From JACVRM01 sp963755085 (GTDB lineage Bacteria > Actinomycetota > Thermoleophilia > Gaiellales > Gaiellaceae), in assembly GCA_963755085.1 (NCBI GenBank), contig CAVWIN010000009.1, positions 1 to 64,000 of the forward strand: a stretch of DNA of 64,000 nt, given 5' to 3'. A model generated the notes under the pieces. That model did no database searches, was not told the DNA's origin, and saw nothing but the letters and a program-made list of their open reading frames with translations. Each line of letters begins with the position of its first letter. The stretch's first letter is position 1. A program made the translations under genes and the position numbers. This document shows positions 61,068 to 64,000 of this stretch, in pieces.

Positions 61068-61466
61068 ATGTTCGAGGTAATGGCGCGACTGAAGGTGCGC
61101 GAGGGCGAGCTCGCCGGGTTCAAGGAGCAGGCCGCCGAGATGATGCGGCAGACGCGCGAGAAGGACACGAGGACGCTCCGCTACGACTGGTTCCTGAGCG
61201 CCGACGGCACCGAGTGCGAGGTCCGCGAGGGCTACGTCGACGCCGACGCTCTCATCGAGCACGGCCGGAACGTCGCCCAGGCGCGGGACACGCTCTTCCG
61301 CGACTTCGCCTACGACCACGAGATGACGCTCTACGGCGAGCCGTCGCCGGCGCTCGCGCAGCTGATGGCGCAGCTGAAGGACGTCGTCCCGTTCAGGCGC
61401 CTCACCCTGCTGCAGGGGCTCGAGGTCGACATCGACACTCGCGACGAGCACGCGGTTCCCGCGTAA
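61068..61466 (+). CDS. ABM-like protein (132 aa)
   Basis: AAAGGAGG precedes the ATG. MFEVMARLKVREGELAGFKE, TLRYDWFLSADGTECEVREG and DALIEHGRNVAQARDTLFRD are the fold of antibiotic biosynthesis monooxygenase-type proteins, often fused or linked to other stress proteins. It starts a unit that runs to at least 63681. Confidence 0.85.
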   Translation: MFEVMARLKVREGELAGFKEQAAEMMRQTREKDTRTLRYDWFLSADGTECEVREGYVDADALIEHGRNVAQARDTLFRDFAYDHEMTLYGEPSPALAQLMAQLKDVVPFRRLTLLQGLEVDIDTRDEHAVPA

Positions 61467-61499
61467 CGCGGCGCGCCGACGCTGAAAGGGCTGAGAGCG

Positions 61500-62246
61500 A
61501 TGAGCCAGAGCGACATCTCCCAACCAGCGATCCCCGAGGCCGACCCCCGGCCGGAGGCAGGTGCCCACCCAGGCTGGCCGGCCGGCCGCGTCGCGGCGCT
61601 CGCGATCGGAACGGTGCTCGCGCTGCTCGCCTTGACGCTGCTCGGCGCTGCGGGAACGGCCCTCTGGGCCGACCGCACCCAGCGCGACGGCGGCTATGTC
61701 ACGACCGACCTGCACGAGTTCTCCACCTCCGGATCGGCCCTCGCGACCGAGCAGACCGAGCTCGGAGCGGCCGGGGTCGGCTGGCTGTACGGCCCCGGCC
61801 TACTCGGCAAGGTTCGGATCCGTGTGACGCCGGGGAGCCCCGGCTCGAGGCTGTTCGTCGGGATCGGCCGTTCCGCGGACGTCGACCGCTACCTGGCGGG
61901 AGTCGACAGAACCGTGATCTCCGAGTTCTTCAAGGACAAGGTCAAGGGGGTTGAGGGCGGCCCTGCCCGGTCCGCTCCCGGAACGCAGCACTTCTGGGTC
62001 GCGTCCGCCACCGGAGCCGGGCCGCAGACCGTCCTATGGCAGCCGAGCGACGGCTCCTGGACGGTCGTCGTCATGAACGCCGACGGACGGCCCGCGCTCG
62101 ACGTCAAGGCGGATCTCGGAGCCCGCATCCCGGCGCTGCCCTGGATCGCGCTCGGCGTGCTGCTCACAGGCGCGATCTTCGCAGCCGGCGGCGGGCTCCT
62201 GATCGCGGGCGCCTTCCGCAGACGCACCAGATTGGAGGAGCGATGA
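61500..62246 (+). CDS. Two-TM membrane protein of unknown function (248 aa)
   Basis: Two membrane helices (VAALAIGTVLALLALTLLGA near the start; ALGVLLTGAIFAAGGGLLIA near the end) enclose an outside domain with GYVTTDLHEFSTSGSALATE, LFVGIGRSADVDRYLAGVDR and VVVMNADGRPALDVKADLG. The layout matches a common actinobacterial exported protein with no known role. Its stop overlaps the next ATG. Confidence 0.8.
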   Translation: MSQSDISQPAIPEADPRPEAGAHPGWPAGRVAALAIGTVLALLALTLLGAAGTALWADRTQRDGGYVTTDLHEFSTSGSALATEQTELGAAGVGWLYGPGLLGKVRIRVTPGSPGSRLFVGIGRSADVDRYLAGVDRTVISEFFKDKVKGVEGGPARSAPGTQHFWVASATGAGPQTVLWQPSDGSWTVVVMNADGRPALDVKADLGARIPALPWIALGVLLTGAIFAAGGGLLIAGAFRRRTRLEER

Positions 62247-62713
62247 CAGGTGTGAAGGAGGCAGCATCGGTGTTCCTGGCCAACAAGCGCGTGGCGGTCA
62301 CCGGGGTGTCGCGGACGCCGAAGACGCACGGGAGCAACACCATCTACAAGCGGTTGCGCGAGCGCGGCTACGAGGTGTTCGCGGTCAACCCGAACGCAGC
62401 CGAGGTCGAGGGCGACCGCTGCTACCCGAATCTGGGCTCGATCCCCGGCGGCGTCGAGGCGGTGGTGATCGCAACGCGGCCGGCGATCGCCGAGACGACG
62501 ATGCGCGAGTGCGCCCAGCTCGGGATCAGGCACGTCTGGATGCACTGGGGCGCCGGCGCGAGCAGCGTCTCGGCGGCCGCAACCGCCTACGGCCGCGAGC
62601 ACGGCATCGCCGTGATCGACGGCGGCTGCCCGCTGATGTTCGGGCGGACGGCGGACATCGGCCACAAGGTGATGCGCGTCGCGCTCACGCGTCGCGTGCC
62701 CAAGCAGGTCTGA
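62243..62713 (+). CDS. CoA-binding domain protein (156 aa)
   Basis: GGAGGAG precedes the ATG. FLANKRVAVTGVSRTPKTHG, YEVFAVNPNAAEVEGDRCYP and VIATRPAIAETTMRECAQLG are the Rossmann CoA-binding domain (YccU-like). HVWMHWGAGASSVS and a final CPLMFG complete the family pattern. It may sense acyl-CoA levels. Confidence 0.9.
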   Translation: MTGVKEAASVFLANKRVAVTGVSRTPKTHGSNTIYKRLRERGYEVFAVNPNAAEVEGDRCYPNLGSIPGGVEAVVIATRPAIAETTMRECAQLGIRHVWMHWGAGASSVSAAATAYGREHGIAVIDGGCPLMFGRTADIGHKVMRVALTRRVPKQV

Positions 62714-62731
62714 ACGAAGGAGGAGAACAGG

Positions 62732-63172
62732 ATGAGCGCAAGCGCGAACAGACAGCTGCTCGACCGGTACGTCGAGCTGTACAACGCGGGTGACCTCGAC
62801 GGCGTGATGGATCTCTACGCGGAGGACTCCGTGCAGGGGATGCCCGACGGCGTCTTCGAGGGACGGAGCGCGATCCACCGCCGCCTCGCGCAGGAGCTGA
62901 CGGCGTTCACGGACGTTCACCACACGGTGGTGAGCTTCGTCGAGCAGGGCGATGCTTTCGCGGACGAGTGGACGTTCGCCGGCACGCACAGCGCGCCGTT
63001 CCAGCTGCCCGACGGCAGCGAGCTACCCGCCACCGGCAAACGGGTCGAGATCAGCGGCATGGAGATCGTGCGGGTCGGGCCCGACGGGAAGATCGTCCTC
63101 AACACCCTCTACTTCGACAACCTGGCCGTCGCCGTCCAGCTCGGGCTCGTCCCCGAGGGCGCGCTCGCGTGA
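62732..63172 (+). CDS. SnoaL-like (NTF2-fold) protein (146 aa)
   Basis: AAGGAGGAG precedes the ATG. LLDRYVELYNAGDLDGVMDL, YAEDSVQGMPDGVFEGRSAI and VSFVEQGDAFADEWTFAGTH, ending EIVRVGPDGKIVLNTLYFDN, are typical SnoaL-like polyketide cyclase or isomerase features. Substrate unknown. Confidence 0.9.
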   Translation: MSASANRQLLDRYVELYNAGDLDGVMDLYAEDSVQGMPDGVFEGRSAIHRRLAQELTAFTDVHHTVVSFVEQGDAFADEWTFAGTHSAPFQLPDGSELPATGKRVEISGMEIVRVGPDGKIVLNTLYFDNLAVAVQLGLVPEGALA

Positions 63173-63214
63173 TTCGGGTCGCCACCGGAGCGGCGCGGAC
63201 CTGAAGGAGGAGCA

Positions 63215-63646
63215 ATGTCGATCGAGATGATCAGGATGTCGAAAAAGAACGTCACGCGGCTCTTCGTCGGTGCGGTCGTCGCAGTCGGCGCAGGCCTCGT
63301 CCTCGGCGTCGCCGCGCTGTGGACGGCCCTGGCCAGCGATGCGATCGACGTCGGTGGCAGCGATGTCATCGACGTGAACGGCGGCTCCGGCGCGTGGACC
63401 GCGGTCGCGCTCGTCATCGTCGCGTCGCTGGTGATCCTGGGCGGAACGATCGCGGCGGTGGTGTCCTGGATCGCGGCACTCCTCAACACGTGGCAGCTCG
63501 AGGACAAGACATGGTGCGCTTCGCTGCTTGCCCTCGGGCTGCTCGGCTTCGGCGTCGTCGCGATGATCGCCTACGTCGTCGCCGGCCCCGACGGCACGCA
63601 GGACGGTGGACGCCGTGTCGCGTCTTCAGCCGCAACCTCGAGCTAG
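63215..63646 (+). CDS. Three-helix membrane protein (143 aa)
   Basis: AAGGAGG precedes the ATG. Three membrane helices (LFVGAVVAVGAGLVLGVAAL, TAVALVIVASLVILGGTIAA and LLALGLLGFGVVAMIAYVVA) are joined by a short loop with DVGGSDVIDVNGG and a middle TWQLEDKTWC. No family is recognised. Confidence 0.75.
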   Translation: MSIEMIRMSKKNVTRLFVGAVVAVGAGLVLGVAALWTALASDAIDVGGSDVIDVNGGSGAWTAVALVIVASLVILGGTIAAVVSWIAALLNTWQLEDKTWCASLLALGLLGFGVVAMIAYVVAGPDGTQDGGRRVASSAATSS

Positions 63647-63680
63647 GGCCGTGTTCGCAGCCGAACGAAGGAGGCTGACG

Positions 63681-64000
63681 ATGGGCGCCGTGACGTCGAA
63701 CGGATGCGACCTGTACTACGAGGAGATCGGCGAGGGCGTGCCGATCCTGCTGATCCACCCCGCCGGGTCGACGGCGTCAACCTGGGGCCCGTTGACCGAC
63801 GAGCTCGCGCAGGTCGGCCGAGTAATCGCCTACGACCGCCGCGGGTACGCCCGGTCCGGTGGGGAGCCCGTGCGGTCGATGTCCACGCACACGGCCGACG
63901 CCGCAGCGATCCTCGAGGGTCTGCGGGCCCCGCCCGCCGTGGTGGTCGGTACGAGCGCCGGGGCGGCAATCGCGGTCGATCTCGCAGTGCGTCGTCCGGA
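63681..64000 (+). CDS. Alpha/beta hydrolase, N-terminal part (runs off the right edge)
   Basis: GAAGGAGG precedes the ATG. MGAVTSNGCDLYYEEIGEGV, ILLIHPAGSTASTWGPLTDE, VIAYDRRGYARSGG and the nucleophile elbow VVGTSAGAAIAVDLAV (Ser) are standard for this fold. The catalytic Asp and His lie beyond the window. Confidence 0.88.
   Translation, partial: MGAVTSNGCDLYYEEIGEGVPILLIHPAGSTASTWGPLTDELAQVGRVIAYDRRGYARSGGEPVRSMSTHTADAAAILEGLRAPPAVVVGTSAGAAIAVDLAVRRP

Noticed and set aside
1..64000. CRISPR array
   Set aside because: No run of short repeats with regular unique spacers was seen anywhere, including the 11.9-12.7 kb low-complexity island.

Overview
The window is GC-rich (roughly 70 percent by eye), with overlapping ATGA/GTGA gene junctions, many GTG starts and gene families typical of soil Actinobacteria: form I-type CO dehydrogenase, SARP/BTAD and MalT-like LuxR regulators, GAP-family and DUF2252 proteins, and several AhpD-like proteins. 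I infer an actinobacterium, possibly of the class Thermoleophilia. No rRNA, intact tRNA or CRISPR array was seen. At least eight genes carry apparent single-base shifts, so either the sequence is a draft or part of the region is decaying. Affected genes are marked.

Layout. 0-5.6 kb: coxM-coxS-coxL (coxL runs off the left edge), preceded in the same operon by five translationally coupled small membrane proteins, and faced by two XdhC-type maturation genes, one with a YHS tail. 5.7-7.1 kb: a strong hairpin and a secreted beta-helix protein. 7.3-12.7 kb: a segment bounded by two copies of a 197-198 bp sequence holding the 3' part of a tRNA-Pro. It carries an ECF sigma factor, SHOCT, DUF1059, DUF2892-like and AhpD-like genes, and two matching ECF-type promoters. 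Its right end is a broken PAS histidine kinase and about 0.8 kb of C-depleted DNA. 12.7-17.2 kb: a GAP-family protein, a heavily frameshifted DUF1269-arylsulfatase fusion, a DUF2252 remnant, a collagen-like microprotein and a conserved tiny membrane protein. 17.9-24.8 kb: a response regulator, then a ten-gene minus-strand run headed by an ECF sigma/zinc-finger anti-sigma pair and containing FMN reductases, YceI, a COG4315-type protein and acetyltransferases.

24.9-31.2 kb: a SARP-like ATPase coupled to a PAS protein, small metabolic enzymes and an epoxide hydrolase. 31.3-52 kb: a stress/transport island of AI-2E and BrkB-like membrane proteins, a class II amidotransferase, AhpD-like proteins, a proton antiporter, rhodanese, SulP transporter, MalT-type regulator, DUF4239-like proteins and a CYTH protein. 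Ten copies of the palindrome TTCACCCGGGTGAA (or close variants) sit upstream of these transcription units, often at a fixed 50-51 nt from the start codon. This looks like an undescribed regulon, perhaps run by the MalT-type regulator. 51.7-56.8 kb: SCP2, an amylo-alpha-1,6-glucosidase, a CoA-disulfide-reductase/rhodanese fusion and a cupin. 57-64 kb: a large LuxR ATPase whose two flanking transcription units share a second 34-nt element, followed by small enzymes and a partial alpha/beta hydrolase.

The strongest candidates for new biology are the palindrome regulon, the coxMSL-linked five-gene membrane cassette, the tiny membrane protein/collagen-like microprotein family, the ECF promoter pair around a Cys-tailed sigma factor, and the element flanking the LuxR gene at 58-61 kb.
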